A DNA stretch of 64,000 nt. Origin: Halomonas binhaiensis (GTDB taxonomy: Bacteria; Pseudomonadota; Gammaproteobacteria; Pseudomonadales; Halomonadaceae). A program made the translations under genes and the position numbers. This document shows positions 1 through 10,216 of this stretch, in pieces. The stretch's first letter is position 1; each line of letters starts with the position of its first letter. The notes under the pieces were generated by a model. That model was not told the origin of the DNA. It did not search any database and saw only the letters and a program-made list of their open reading frames with translations. Where the stretch lies: contig NZ_CP038437.2 of NCBI RefSeq assembly GCF_008329985.2, positions 1,178,001 to 1,242,000 on the forward strand, written 5' to 3'.

Positions 1-1635
<1,635 letters not shown>

Positions 1636-1690
1636 GAGGGGCCTTTTCTTGTCAGTGTTGGATATTCTGAAAGTTCGGAATAGAAACCTA

Positions 1691-1708
1691 ATGTGCGATA
1701 ACGAACAT
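1691..1708. promoter_or_regulatory. Candidate GlpR operator upstream of glpF
   Basis: The sequence ATGTGCGATAACGAACAT is a near-perfect dyad of the ATGTTCG...CGAACAT kind bound by GlpR, the glycerol 3-phosphate repressor. One of the nine half-site pairs is off. It lies 56 bp upstream of the glpF start, where it could block transcription of glpFK. No glpR gene is in the window. Confidence 0.75.
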
Positions 1709-1856
1709 TTCAACACCTGGTGGAAAAAGACTTGGTGAAACGAGAGCATTCGTTTGATTTTAATTTAATTTTCTTGTTTTTATACTTTTGTCTATAAGGG
1801 GTGTCATGATGTAAAGCGAAAGAAGCTATGTGCGATTTTGCCCTATCCTGATCGCA

Positions 1857-1874
1857 ATGTTCGATTTAGAACCT
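1857..1874. promoter_or_regulatory. Second, weaker GlpR-like dyad
   Basis: ATGTTCGATTTAGAACCT keeps the left half-site and most of the right half-site of the dyad at 1691. It lies about 165 bp upstream of it. A third partial match (ATGTGCGATTTTG) begins at 1828. Multiple operators are usual for glp promoters, but this site alone is only suggestive. Confidence 0.45.
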
Positions 1875-1931
1875 TGCGGTTGCAGATATCTGGGGAGGGG
1901 GGGCTGGGAGTCTCGTCTTTGTGTTCAAATA

Positions 1932-2834
1932 CTAGAGCTGCACACGCTCCACGAGAAAATCAAGAAAGGCACGCACGCGCAGTGGCAGGTAGCCGCCTTG
2001 CCCCATGAATACGGCATGCACTTCTTCACCATCACCTGGATTGCAATCTTCGAGCAGCGCTATCAGTCGCCCAGCGGCAATGTCATCGAGCGCCTGGAAC
2101 CTGGCCAGCCTTGCCAGTCCCAGACCGGCGACAGCCAGGCGGCGGACTGCCTCGCCATCGCTGGCCTGGGCATTGCCGGAAGGCACGATGAGATGTTCTT
2201 TGCCATTGCAATGGAGTGGCCAGCCGCTGGTGGCACGTGTGTAGTTCAGGCCCAGCATGTTGTGGCGCTGTAGCTCTTCGGGAGTCGTTGGGGTGCCATG
2301 GCGCTCCAGATAGGAGGGCGCGGCAACGATCACCATGCGGGTGACGCCGAGCTTGCGTGCGACCAGGCTGGAACTCTTCAGTGGGCCGGCGCGAACGGCC
2401 ACATCGGTGCGTTGCTCCAGAATGTCGACGACCTCATCTGTCAGCACGATGTCCAGGTCCACCTCGGGGTGTCGTTGCAGGAATTCGGGTACCAGCGGGA
2501 GAAGAAAGTGGTGGCCGAACGGCACGTTGGCATTTACGCGTAGGCGCCCGCGCGGTGTGGCATTGGCACTGGCACAACGTTCGGCCTCATCCAGGTCGGC
2601 CAGTACGCGTACGCCTCGTTCATAGAATGCGCATCCTTCCGGGGTGAGCTGCAGCTTGCGCGTGGAGCGGTTCACCAGGCGGGTTGCCAGCCGCTTCTCC
2701 AGTCGTGTAACCAGCTTGCTCACCGCCGAGGGCGTCATGCCACAGGCGCGTGCAGCAGCGGAAAAGCCTCCCAGCTCGATGACACGGACGAAGACTTCCA
2801 GCTCACCGGCACGGTTGACGTCGAGTCGAGCCAT
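1932..2834 (-). CDS. LysR-family transcriptional regulator
   Basis: The protein has a typical LysR layout. An N-terminal winged helix-turn-helix (FSAAARACGMTPSAVSKLVT, roughly residues 24-43) is followed by a periplasmic-binding-like effector domain. I prefer the ATG at 2834 (MARLDVNRAG, 300 aa) because AGGAG stands nine bases upstream; an ATG at 2858 has no such site. It is divergent from the GDSL esterase gene at 2948 with about 110 bp between, the usual place for a LysR target promoter. The natural effector cannot be read from sequence. It resembles the large LysR subgroup that regulates neighbouring oxidoreductases. Confidence 0.9.
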   Translation of the reverse strand: MARLDVNRAGELEVFVRVIELGGFSAAARACGMTPSAVSKLVTRLEKRLATRLVNRSTRKLQLTPEGCAFYERGVRVLADLDEAERCASANATPRGRLRVNANVPFGHHFLLPLVPEFLQRHPEVDLDIVLTDEVVDILEQRTDVAVRAGPLKSSSLVARKLGVTRMVIVAAPSYLERHGTPTTPEELQRHNMLGLNYTRATSGWPLHCNGKEHLIVPSGNAQASDGEAVRRLAVAGLGLARLARFQALDDIAAGRLIALLEDCNPGDGEEVHAVFMGQGGYLPLRVRAFLDFLVERVQL

Positions 2835-2947
2835 GACAGAGGACTCCTGTGAATTCAATTCATGAATGTTTGTCCTTCAGTCAGTCTATTCCTTTTGTGT
2901 CCTTGAATTCATCATCAAATCTCTTGTTGGTGATGAGTTCATAAATC

Positions 2948-4249
2948 ATGAAACCTGTTTTCGACGACATGAACGCAGTAGCGCTCGATAACGCCGGTGA
3001 CAGGGCAAGAGCATGCACTGATGAAGTTGTGCCTGCTCCTGCCTGGGTTGCCAGTTGGACAGCCAGTCCGCAAGCGGTGTGGGAGCCAGGCTTCCTGTTC
3101 CCCACCAATGTGCCGAACGAGCTGCACGACCAGACGGTACGTCAGGTAGCGCGTATCAGTCTGGGGGGAAGGCGGCTGCGCATCGTGCTGTCCAACGCTT
3201 ATGGCAAGGCGCCATTGGTCATAGGAGGTGCCAGCGTAGGACGGGAAGGCATGCAAGGTGCGCTCGCAGGGGAGCTATTGCCTGTCACGTTCGATGGAGA
3301 GCCGACAGTGACCATTGCCCCTGGCGCCTCGTTGACCAGTGACCTCATCGCGCTTCCCCTGGCTGCGTTATCGAGGGTCAGTGTGAGCCTGTACCTGCCA
3401 CAGAAGACACCGCTATCCACCTTTCATTGGGATGGGCGCCAGACTGCCTGGATAGCGGCGGGAAACTGGACGGCCGAGCGTGATCTTGCCGTGGACGCGC
3501 AGGCTACCACAGCACGACTGCTGCTTAGCGCTATCGAAGTGGAGGCAGAGGCTTCGGCCTGGAGTGTGGCTGCCATTGGTGACTCGATCACGGATGGTGC
3601 GGCTGCCAGCCTGGATGCCGACACGCGCTGGACGGACTTCCTGGCCGAGCGATTGGCGCCACAGGGAGTGGCGGTGATCAATGCGGGTATCTCCGGTGCT
3701 CGCCTGCTGTCCGATGGCATGGGTGTCAATGCCTTGGCTCGCCTCGAACGTGATGTACTGGCCCAGCCGGGCGTTCGCAGTGTTGTGGTGCTGCTGGGCA
3801 TCAATGACATCAGTTGGCCGGGAACGGCATTTTTCCCGGATGGCTCTCGGCCTGCGCTGGAAACGCTGGTTTCCGGTTATCGGCAACTGATCGCACGAGC
3901 CCGGAGCCGAGGCCTGCGTGTGATCGGCGCAACGTTGCCACCTTTCCTTGGTGCACTGCCTGATACGCCGCTGGAAGACTATTACCACCCCGACAAGGAT
4001 ACCTTGCGCCAACAGGTCAATGCCTGGATTCGCGAAAGTGATGCCTTCGATGCTGTAGTCGATTTTGATGCGGTACTGCGTGACCCTGACAATCCTGCGC
4101 GTATGGCGGAACCTTTCGATTCCGGTGACCACTTGCATCCAGGGGATGCCGGCAACAGGGCCATGGCCGAAGCGGTGGCGCTCGACACCTTAGGAGTTCG
4201 CATGAATTCTGCGATGAATGCTTTATCATCTGCCGTGCAGGAGCGCTGA
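2948..4249 (+). CDS. SGNH/GDSL-family hydrolase (esterase)
   Basis: This 433-residue protein has an N-terminal beta-sandwich-like domain and a C-terminal SGNH hydrolase domain. The nucleophile block AAIGDSITDG begins near residue 210. LLGINDI supplies the Asn block, and DHLHPGDAGNRAMAE near the C-terminus supplies the catalytic Asp-His pair. Proteins with this layout are usually extracellular or cytoplasmic carbohydrate or lipid esterases, but no clear signal peptide is seen here. The start at 2948 lacks a strong ribosome site. An ATG eight codons in (2969) is possible. The gene ends three bases before the next gene, implying co-transcription with the flavin reductase. Confidence 0.88.
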   Translation: MKPVFDDMNAVALDNAGDRARACTDEVVPAPAWVASWTASPQAVWEPGFLFPTNVPNELHDQTVRQVARISLGGRRLRIVLSNAYGKAPLVIGGASVGREGMQGALAGELLPVTFDGEPTVTIAPGASLTSDLIALPLAALSRVSVSLYLPQKTPLSTFHWDGRQTAWIAAGNWTAERDLAVDAQATTARLLLSAIEVEAEASAWSVAAIGDSITDGAAASLDADTRWTDFLAERLAPQGVAVINAGISGARLLSDGMGVNALARLERDVLAQPGVRSVVVLLGINDISWPGTAFFPDGSRPALETLVSGYRQLIARARSRGLRVIGATLPPFLGALPDTPLEDYYHPDKDTLRQQVNAWIRESDAFDAVVDFDAVLRDPDNPARMAEPFDSGDHLHPGDAGNRAMAEAVALDTLGVRMNSAMNALSSAVQER

Positions 4250-4252
4250 ACC

Positions 4253-5398
4253 ATGCTGTTTTCTTCCTACCGTCTGGGTGAGCTGGAATTACCCAACCGC
4301 ATCGTCATGCCGCCGATGACCCGCGCACGTGCCGCCAACGGCAATGTTGCCACTGAGCTGATGGCCGAGTATTACGCCCAGCGTGCCTCTGCCGGATTGA
4401 TCATCACTGAGGGCACGCAAATCAGCCAGCAAGGCCAGGGCTATGCCTGGACACCAGGTATTCATTCTCCTCAACAGGTCGCTGGCTGGCGCGCTGTGAC
4501 CGATGCAGTGCATGCTGCTGGGGGGCGTATCTTCGCTCAGCTATGGCATGTCGGCCGGGTTTCCCACGTTTCCTTGCAACCTGGTGGCGCTGCACCGGTG
4601 TCGTCTTCTCCGCTTATGGCCGAAGGCGTCAAGGTCTTCATTGATCCTGAGGGTAGAGGGCCTCAGGCCGGTGAAGGGCAGATGGTGCAGCACTCGTCTC
4701 CGCGTATGCTGAATGCAGAAGAGATTGCCGGCATTGTGCGCGACTATGCTGATGCTGCCCGTAACGCCATGGCAGCAGGTTTTGATGGTGTCGAGCTGCA
4801 TGCGGCCAATGGCTACCTCATCAACCAGTTCATTGATTCCCAGGCCAATGCGCGTACTGATGAGTACGGAGGCAGCCTGAGCAACCGGCTGCGTTTTCTG
4901 CAGCAAGTCGTCGAAGCGGTGGCTGTTGTTACCGGGCCTGAGCGCCTCGGCGTTCGCCTGGCGCCATTGACCACATTGCAAGGTGCCGTGGATGACACAC
5001 CACAGGCCACCTATCTGGGCGCAGCAAAATGTCTCGATGAGCTCGGAGTGGCCTATATCCATGTCGCCGAAGCGGATTGGGACGACGCGCCGGTGATGCC
5101 GGAAGCGTTCAAGGAAGCGCTGCGCCTGATCTATGGTGGCACGCTGATCTATGCAGGCAAGTACACGCAGGAGCGAGCCGAAACGGCACTGCGTAATGGC
5201 TGGGCCGACCTGATTGGTTTCGGGCGACCGTTCATCGCCAACCCTGATCTGCCGGAGCGCCTGCGCCAAGGCATTCCCTTGAATGAACTCGATACCACAC
5301 ATTTCTTCGGAGGAGGTGCCGCGGGCTATACCGATTATCCACTTGTCGTGTCTGATGTCCCCGAGCCTGCTGCAAGAGAAAGCTCGGCACGAGTGTGA
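4253..5398 (+). CDS. Old Yellow Enzyme family alkene / N-ethylmaleimide reductase
   Basis: This is an FMN-dependent NAD(P)H reductase that reduces activated C=C bonds and possibly nitro compounds. The 381 residues carry the TIM-barrel signatures of the NemA/XenB group: PNRIVMPPMTRARA near the N-terminus, QLWHVGR near residue 95, and GFDGVELHAANGYLINQFID near 176-195. The His/Asn pair that binds the substrate carbonyl lies in HAAN. DEYGGSL and IGFGRPFIANPDL complete the fold. It follows the GDSL esterase by three bases with AGGAG upstream, so the pair is probably one operon. An electrophile-detoxifying role is inferred from the family. Confidence 0.92.
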   Translation: MLFSSYRLGELELPNRIVMPPMTRARAANGNVATELMAEYYAQRASAGLIITEGTQISQQGQGYAWTPGIHSPQQVAGWRAVTDAVHAAGGRIFAQLWHVGRVSHVSLQPGGAAPVSSSPLMAEGVKVFIDPEGRGPQAGEGQMVQHSSPRMLNAEEIAGIVRDYADAARNAMAAGFDGVELHAANGYLINQFIDSQANARTDEYGGSLSNRLRFLQQVVEAVAVVTGPERLGVRLAPLTTLQGAVDDTPQATYLGAAKCLDELGVAYIHVAEADWDDAPVMPEAFKEALRLIYGGTLIYAGKYTQERAETALRNGWADLIGFGRPFIANPDLPERLRQGIPLNELDTTHFFGGGAAGYTDYPLVVSDVPEPAARESSARV

Positions 5399-5456
5399 TA
5401 TCACACTTCGGCCGGCCTGTGACATCTTGATGGAATGGGCTGTCACAAGCCGGCCG
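5393..5456. terminator. Palindrome and long hairpin between convergent genes
   Basis: A perfect 14-bp palindrome, GTGTGATATCACAC (5393-5406), overlaps the stop codon of the reductase gene. It is followed at once by an inverted repeat with 16-bp arms, CGGCCGGCCTGTGACA (5409-5424) and TGTCACAAGCCGGCCG (5441-5456), with one mismatch. The arms flank a 16-base loop. Its place between convergent genes suggests a bidirectional terminator, although there is no T-run. Confidence 0.55.
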
Positions 5457-5466
5457 GCATCATGCA

Positions 5467-5868
5467 TTACTCCGCTATTTTCGTTTCGTGAAGGTAGCGC
5501 CAACGCGGCTTGTCCTTATCCAGCTCAATCATCACCACTGACCAACGCGTCAAGACTTCTCCGGCGTTGTGATGCGTTTCCCGATATCGGCACATCACGC
5601 CATGGGGCGCATTGAGCAGCATCTCGTAACCATCAATGGCAATGCGCAGATCCGGAAAACGGCCAATGTTTTTGTGAAACAGGCTCTCAACCTGGGAGAA
5701 GTTTGCTGTCTGGCCCCCTATTGTCACCATAGTGAAGCTTTCACTGAAGCTACCAAGCAGCTTCTCCAGTGAAGCGTCATATTCGTTTTTTCCGGTGAAA
5801 ACGTCTTCTATCCATTGATGAATTTCAATCACACTGTGATAGGCAATTAATTCCCTTCGGGACTGCAT
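5467..5868 (-). CDS. Small NTF2-like / DUF4440-type protein
   Basis: This 133-residue soluble protein has the look of the SnoaL/DUF4440 NTF2-like superfamily. It opens with a helix (ELIAYHSVIEIHQWIEDVFTG), then FSESFTMVTIGG, a central helix (SQVESLFHKNIG), and paired strands ending in RWRYLHETKI. No catalytic residues can be assigned. The ATG at 5868 is preceded by AGGAG at five bases and overlaps the end of the MFS gene by 22 bp, so it is probably translated from the same mRNA as the transporter. A role linked to the pump substrate is inference only. Confidence 0.72.
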   Translation of the reverse strand: MQSRRELIAYHSVIEIHQWIEDVFTGKNEYDASLEKLLGSFSESFTMVTIGGQTANFSQVESLFHKNIGRFPDLRIAIDGYEMLLNAPHGVMCRYRETHHNAGEVLTRWSVVMIELDKDKPRWRYLHETKIAE

Positions 5869-7220
5869 GGCGACTCCTGATGTCTGCTGAGCTGAGAGAG
5901 GCGGAGCAAGGGGAGTAATCCCAGTGCAGCCGCAATAAGAAATGTGATGTGATAGGCCGATGTCGTAGTGGTCTGCTGTTGCAACAGGTTAAAGATGAAG
6001 GTGAAGACTGCCGCCCCGATACTGAGCGATAGTTGGCGATTGAGATTCCAGATGGTACTGGCCCGGGCGAGACTTTCGTCTTCGAAATCCAGCATGGCAG
6101 TGGTCTGAGCAGTGTTCGCGACAACTCCGCCACCCGCTCCCATCAACAGATACGCGGCGACCAGTAGTAATAGTGAAGAAAGGTGTGCCTGGCCAACCAG
6201 AGAAAGTAAGGCAATGCCCGCAGCATGCAGCACTATGCCGGTGAAGAACAACGGCATGGCTCCGGTGCGGTTGTAAAGTCGTCCACAGGTCAGTATGGCG
6301 AAGAAGGCTGCTACAGCATAAAGCACCATCAACAGGCCAGATTGCCCGGCTGACCATCCCAGCACTCTCTGAAGGTAAAAAATGCTCAATAGATTCACGC
6401 CGGTAAAAACACCAGGAACAGCGTGATAGACCATAACTGAAAGACGCATGCGAGAGTTGTTCAGCATGCTTAAATCGAGAATCGGATCTTGCTTGTTACG
6501 GTAATGCTTCCAATAAAGCTGAGCGCAGAAAATTCCCAGCATGACCAAGCCAAGAGGTATATGTTTGGCAGCAGAGTCGGCATAGAGAGATAATCCAAGC
6601 AGTAGTGTGGCAACCGAAAGGCTGATCAGTAGAAGTCCCTTAAGATCCGGGCGTCGAACTATGATTTTCTCTGGCCTGATCCAGAGTAATGCCAGTACAG
6701 CAACTGCAAGGCTCAGCGGGATATTGCTCAAAAATACCCAGCGCCAGGAAAAGTGGTCGACAATGGCGCCGCCTGTACTGGGAGAAATAGCTGGCGCAAT
6801 CAGTGCCACTGTCATGACCAATGTGGAGATCCGGGCACGTTCGTGTTTCTTGAATAGATTAAGTGTGAGCGCCTGGCCGACTGGGATCAACAGGCCACCA
6901 CCGAGCCCTTGAATGATGCGGGACAGTACGAGTAATGAAAGGTGATCGGATATTCCTGAAAAGAATGCACCAAATGAAAATATTAGCATGGATGCCATAA
7001 TGGTCAGGCGTGCTCCAAAAAGGCTGGAGAGCCAGTTGCTGACCGGAATGACAAGAGTGATCCCGAGGATATAACCATTGGCTACCCAAGTGATGCTGGA
7101 TTCAGAAACCTGCAGCTCGCGAGCAATATCCGGCAAGGCAATTGCTGACATGAAGATGTTTATGCAGTCGATAAAGAAACCGATCAGGAAAATCAAGGCA
7201 ATACGATAACGATATGTCAT
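5847..7220 (-). CDS. MFS drug-efflux-type transporter (DHA2-like)
   Basis: This 457-residue inner-membrane protein has a dozen or more hydrophobic segments. The loop motif LFGARLTIMASMLIF after the second helix matches MFS motif A, and RIIQGLGGGLLIPVGQAL matches the antiporter signature of drug:H+ antiporters of the EmrB/DHA2 type. WRWVFLSNIPLSLAVAVLAL is also typical of that group. The start at 7220 has GGAGG upstream. It faces a divergent LysR gene at 7312 with about 90 bp between them, so that regulator probably controls it. Substrate is unknown. Local base composition is more AT-rich than the neighbours, hinting at acquired DNA. Confidence 0.88.
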   Translation of the reverse strand: MTYRYRIALIFLIGFFIDCINIFMSAIALPDIARELQVSESSITWVANGYILGITLVIPVSNWLSSLFGARLTIMASMLIFSFGAFFSGISDHLSLLVLSRIIQGLGGGLLIPVGQALTLNLFKKHERARISTLVMTVALIAPAISPSTGGAIVDHFSWRWVFLSNIPLSLAVAVLALLWIRPEKIIVRRPDLKGLLLISLSVATLLLGLSLYADSAAKHIPLGLVMLGIFCAQLYWKHYRNKQDPILDLSMLNNSRMRLSVMVYHAVPGVFTGVNLLSIFYLQRVLGWSAGQSGLLMVLYAVAAFFAILTCGRLYNRTGAMPLFFTGIVLHAAGIALLSLVGQAHLSSLLLLVAAYLLMGAGGGVVANTAQTTAMLDFEDESLARASTIWNLNRQLSLSIGAAVFTFIFNLLQQQTTTTSAYHITFLIAAALGLLPLLRLSQLSRHQESPCSPEGN

Positions 7221-7311
7221 TTTAGACCTCCGGTGTGAAGTCTAATTTGGCTTGACCGAAGGCGTCGACTAAATTACTTTGAACGCATCGTTTACTTATT
7301 ATTAACCGTCA

Positions 7312-8199
7312 ATGCATAATCATTTGAATCGCATACAGGCCTTTTTGTCTGTGGTGGATAGTGGATCATTCACCCGTGCAGCAGAGCGGCTTTTCATTAG
7401 CAAGGCGATGGTGAGTATCCATGTGAAGTCACTGGAGGAGGCTCTGAATGTTCCCTTGCTTATTCGTAATTCACGAGGAATATCTCTAACGGAGTCAGGA
7501 GAAGCGCTCTATCATGATTTTAAAGAAATATTCGCTAATATAGAGGCATCGCTGGAAAATGTTGCGGATATACATCGCTCACTTAGTGGAGAGTTGAGGA
7601 TCACTTCCACAGCAGAATTTGGCGAGCAGTTTGTTCTTCCCTTGGTTGGAGAATTTTGCAAAGAGCATCCTGGTATCAACATCAGCTATTATGCTGACTC
7701 TTCCTTGAATAACCTGGTCAATGAACGGATAGATCTGGCAATCCGTCTGGGTACGTTGCGTGACTCCTCTCTGAAGAGCCGAAAACTTGCGAGTTATGGA
7801 ATAGTGATGGTGGCTTCTCCTCAGTGGTTGGAGGAAAACCCAATCAACACGCTGGATGACGTGAATTCGGCCACATGGATTGCGAACACCAATTTGCCCA
7901 CGCCCACGCAGTGGACATTACGCAAAAGCCATCACCCGGATTTCGAGGTGCGCGCTGTCGCACGCTTCCACAGTAACGCATCGTCTTCCACGAAGGTCAT
8001 GGCTCGCTCTGGTCTGGGGATCGCGATTCTGCCTGAATGGATGGCTCAGGAAGACATTGCCCAAGGACACCTTGTTCACCTGTTTCCTGACTGGTCATTA
8101 CCTCAGCAGGACGTCAGTGTCGTCTTTCCAGGGGATCATCGCGTCCGTCTGAAATGCCGGGTGTTTATCGATTTCCTCATAAAGAACCTGCAGATATAA
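7312..8199 (+). CDS. LysR-family transcriptional regulator (divergent to MFS pump)
   Basis: The 295-residue protein starts with a LysR helix-turn-helix (GSFTRAAERLFISKAMVSIH at about residues 18-37), followed by an effector-binding domain including ELRITSTAEFGEQFVLPLV. It belongs to the broad group related to CrgA/DhcR-like regulators. The short, AT-rich spacer shared with the MFS gene on the other strand is the natural operator region. A ribosome site before the ATG is weak. Control of the adjacent pump operon is inferred from the divergent arrangement. Confidence 0.9.
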   Translation: MHNHLNRIQAFLSVVDSGSFTRAAERLFISKAMVSIHVKSLEEALNVPLLIRNSRGISLTESGEALYHDFKEIFANIEASLENVADIHRSLSGELRITSTAEFGEQFVLPLVGEFCKEHPGINISYYADSSLNNLVNERIDLAIRLGTLRDSSLKSRKLASYGIVMVASPQWLEENPINTLDDVNSATWIANTNLPTPTQWTLRKSHHPDFEVRAVARFHSNASSSTKVMARSGLGIAILPEWMAQEDIAQGHLVHLFPDWSLPQQDVSVVFPGDHRVRLKCRVFIDFLIKNLQI

Positions 8200-8219
8200 A
8201 TTAACCTGCATAATTCCCG

Positions 8220-8771
8220 CTAGTCGGCGGCCTTGATGAGCTCCAGCACCTCCCGGAAGTGTGGATGCTTGCAGTCATGCAGCCATTCGAACAGCACCAT
8301 TTCGTGGGTCACGATGGTCGCCCCGGCTTGCTCCAGTCGGTTCATGGCCGCTGCATGGTCCTCGGGGTGACGCGAGCCACTGGCATTTGCTACCACCCAT
8401 ACCCGTTTGCGGGCTCGAAGCAGGCCTAGCGCTGTTTGCAGCATGCAAACATGCGCTTCGCAGCCAGCAATGATGACCTGATCACACTTCTTGGTGGCTC
8501 CTGCCAATTCCTCAACCAGCCCATCCGCGCAAGCGTCAAAGTGCGTTTTGGCGAGGGTATGAGTACATTCGGACTTCACCGGTGCGATGTTGGGCCCAAG
8601 CCTCGACGGGTTCTGCTCTGTTCCGAGCACCGGAATGCCAAGTATCTGCGCTGTTCGAGCGAGGATCCGGGCATTGCTCGACACTTTTTCTGCGTCGTGA
8701 ATGGCGGGCATCAAGCGCGCTTGATAATCCACCAATACCAGGGCGCTTGCTCTTGCATTGATCGCCTGCAT
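8220..8771 (-). CDS. Isochorismatase-family cysteine hydrolase
   Basis: This 183-residue protein has the cysteine hydrolase fold. The three catalytic positions are visible: Asp in LVLVDYQ (about residue 15), Lys in LAKTHFDAC (about 75), and Cys in GCEAHVCMLQTAL (about 110). The closest named family style is YcaC-like amidohydrolases; isochorismatase activity itself is not implied. The ATG at 8771 has GGAG seven bases upstream. It is divergent from the quinone reductase gene at 9087. Substrate is unknown. Confidence 0.87.
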   Translation of the reverse strand: MQAINARASALVLVDYQARLMPAIHDAEKVSSNARILARTAQILGIPVLGTEQNPSRLGPNIAPVKSECTHTLAKTHFDACADGLVEELAGATKKCDQVIIAGCEAHVCMLQTALGLLRARKRVWVVANASGSRHPEDHAAAMNRLEQAGATIVTHEMVLFEWLHDCKHPHFREVLELIKAAD

Positions 8772-9086
8772 CCTTCATCTCCAGAGAAGCTGATTCGGCT
8801 AGCCGAGTGAGGGCATAGATTGAGAAAGTGGATCTGAGTATTGATGACCTCGCCCGTTCTTTGCTCTGTTCGTTGGTGCTGGATGAGGTCGATTGAAGTC
8901 ATAGTATCACCGGGACCAGACGCTGGACTGACCAAGGCACATCGCCCATTTCGAAGGTCCCTGGCGGTAATGTGCTCCTATCTATCCATAAATCGGCATA
9001 GTCATATGCATCTGGTTCATCTACCGGATAGGAGTGGGGCTGGCTACCTTGGAGTTCTGTAATAGGACTCAAAGGAGAACAAGGCT
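8772..9086. other. Divergent intergenic region
   Basis: These 315 bases separate the hydrolase gene on the minus strand from the quinone reductase gene on the plus strand. I see no convincing reading frame. The strong ribosome site AAAGGAG serves the start at 9087. It should hold promoters for both genes, but no clear operator stands out. Confidence 0.5.
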
Positions 9087-10076
9087 ATGGCACAGAGCAT
9101 TCCTGACACCATGAGGGCGGTTGCGGTCAATCGCTTTGGCGGCATCGGCGAGATGGCACTACAGACGGTTCCCGTGCCTGATCCGGGACCCGATGAGATT
9201 CTGATCCGAGTGGAATCTGTTGGCGTAGGGGTATGGGATCAATGGGAGCGCGAAGGAGCTTTTGCCGAACTCTTTCGTGAGCGGCATGGCAGTGAGCCAA
9301 CATTTCCCTATGTCATCGGTTTTGATGGGGCAGGTACCGTCGCCATGACGGGAAGCGATGTCACACGATTCAAGCCAGGGGATCGTGTATATGCCGATCG
9401 GCACATCAACCCCAAAGGCGGGTTCTATGCCGAGTATGTCGCGGTAAAAGAGGACTTCGTCTTTCCTGTTCCGGCAAACCTGAGCATAGAACAGGCGGGA
9501 GCGATGCCGGTAGACGCGATCACAGCACTTCTGGGGCTCGATGATACGTTGCAACTCAAGGAAGGAGAGTCACTGCTGATCTTTGGTGCAGGCGGTGGTC
9601 TTGGACACTTGGCCTTGCAGTTGGCAAAGCGGATGGGGGTGCGTGTGATCGCGGTCGCTTCGGGTGAGGATGGCGTGGCGTTGGCCACTCGTCTGGGAGC
9701 TGATGCGACAGTGAATGGACGCAAGGATGATGTGGTTGCAGCGGCACGCGAGTTTGCGCCGGAGGGCCTGGATGCAGCATTGCTCACTGCTGGCGGGGAA
9801 GTCGCCCAGCGTACGCTTGAGGCATTGTGTAACGGCGGGCGCGCTGCCTATGCACGTGGAGTGAGTCCAGCGCCTCAGGCTCGGCCCGGTGTGGAGATCA
9901 AGGAGTACGTCGGTGATGAAGCGGGGCGTGCGGTATTCGAAAAGCTCAATCGCCTGATCGAGTCCGGTCCATTCGAAGTGCACGTTGCTCGCACATTTTC
10001 ACTCGAGCAGGCCGCAGACGCTCATCGAGCCCTTGGTGAGCACTATCTGGGAAAACTTGCCTTGAAGCTGGAGTGA
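9087..10076 (+). CDS. MDR-family NADPH:quinone oxidoreductase-like protein
   Basis: This 329-residue medium-chain dehydrogenase/reductase lacks the zinc ligands of alcohol dehydrogenases and resembles quinone or enone reductases. The N-terminal GroES-like domain shows FPYVIGFDGAGTVAMTGSDV. The Rossmann domain carries LLIFGAGGGLGHLALQLAK at about 165-183, the NADP-binding glycine motif. Its role is probably two-electron reduction of a quinone or reactive enone. It is convergent with the MerR gene. A strong AAAGGAG ribosome site precedes the ATG. Confidence 0.88.
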   Translation: MAQSIPDTMRAVAVNRFGGIGEMALQTVPVPDPGPDEILIRVESVGVGVWDQWEREGAFAELFRERHGSEPTFPYVIGFDGAGTVAMTGSDVTRFKPGDRVYADRHINPKGGFYAEYVAVKEDFVFPVPANLSIEQAGAMPVDAITALLGLDDTLQLKEGESLLIFGAGGGLGHLALQLAKRMGVRVIAVASGEDGVALATRLGADATVNGRKDDVVAAAREFAPEGLDAALLTAGGEVAQRTLEALCNGGRAAYARGVSPAPQARPGVEIKEYVGDEAGRAVFEKLNRLIESGPFEVHVARTFSLEQAADAHRALGEHYLGKLALKLE

Positions 10077-10216
10077 TGAACCGGTGTTCCTGCTTGTCTG
10101 CACCTGGCCATGCCGAGGATCTGGCTGTCGGGCCAGGGCAGACAAGCGGGAAACTCCAAACGAATGGGATGCATGGATATCACGCATCGGTCATCCTGCG
10201 AACCCAAGGATCAGCG

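Noticed and set aside
1740..1800. AT-rich stretch that might be the glpF promoter or an UP element
   Set aside because: Several poor -35/-10 choices exist and none with good spacing; not listed as a promoter.
5393..5406. CRP-like site reading of GTGTGATATCACAC
   Set aside because: CRP sites need six bases between TGTGA and TCACA; here there are only two.
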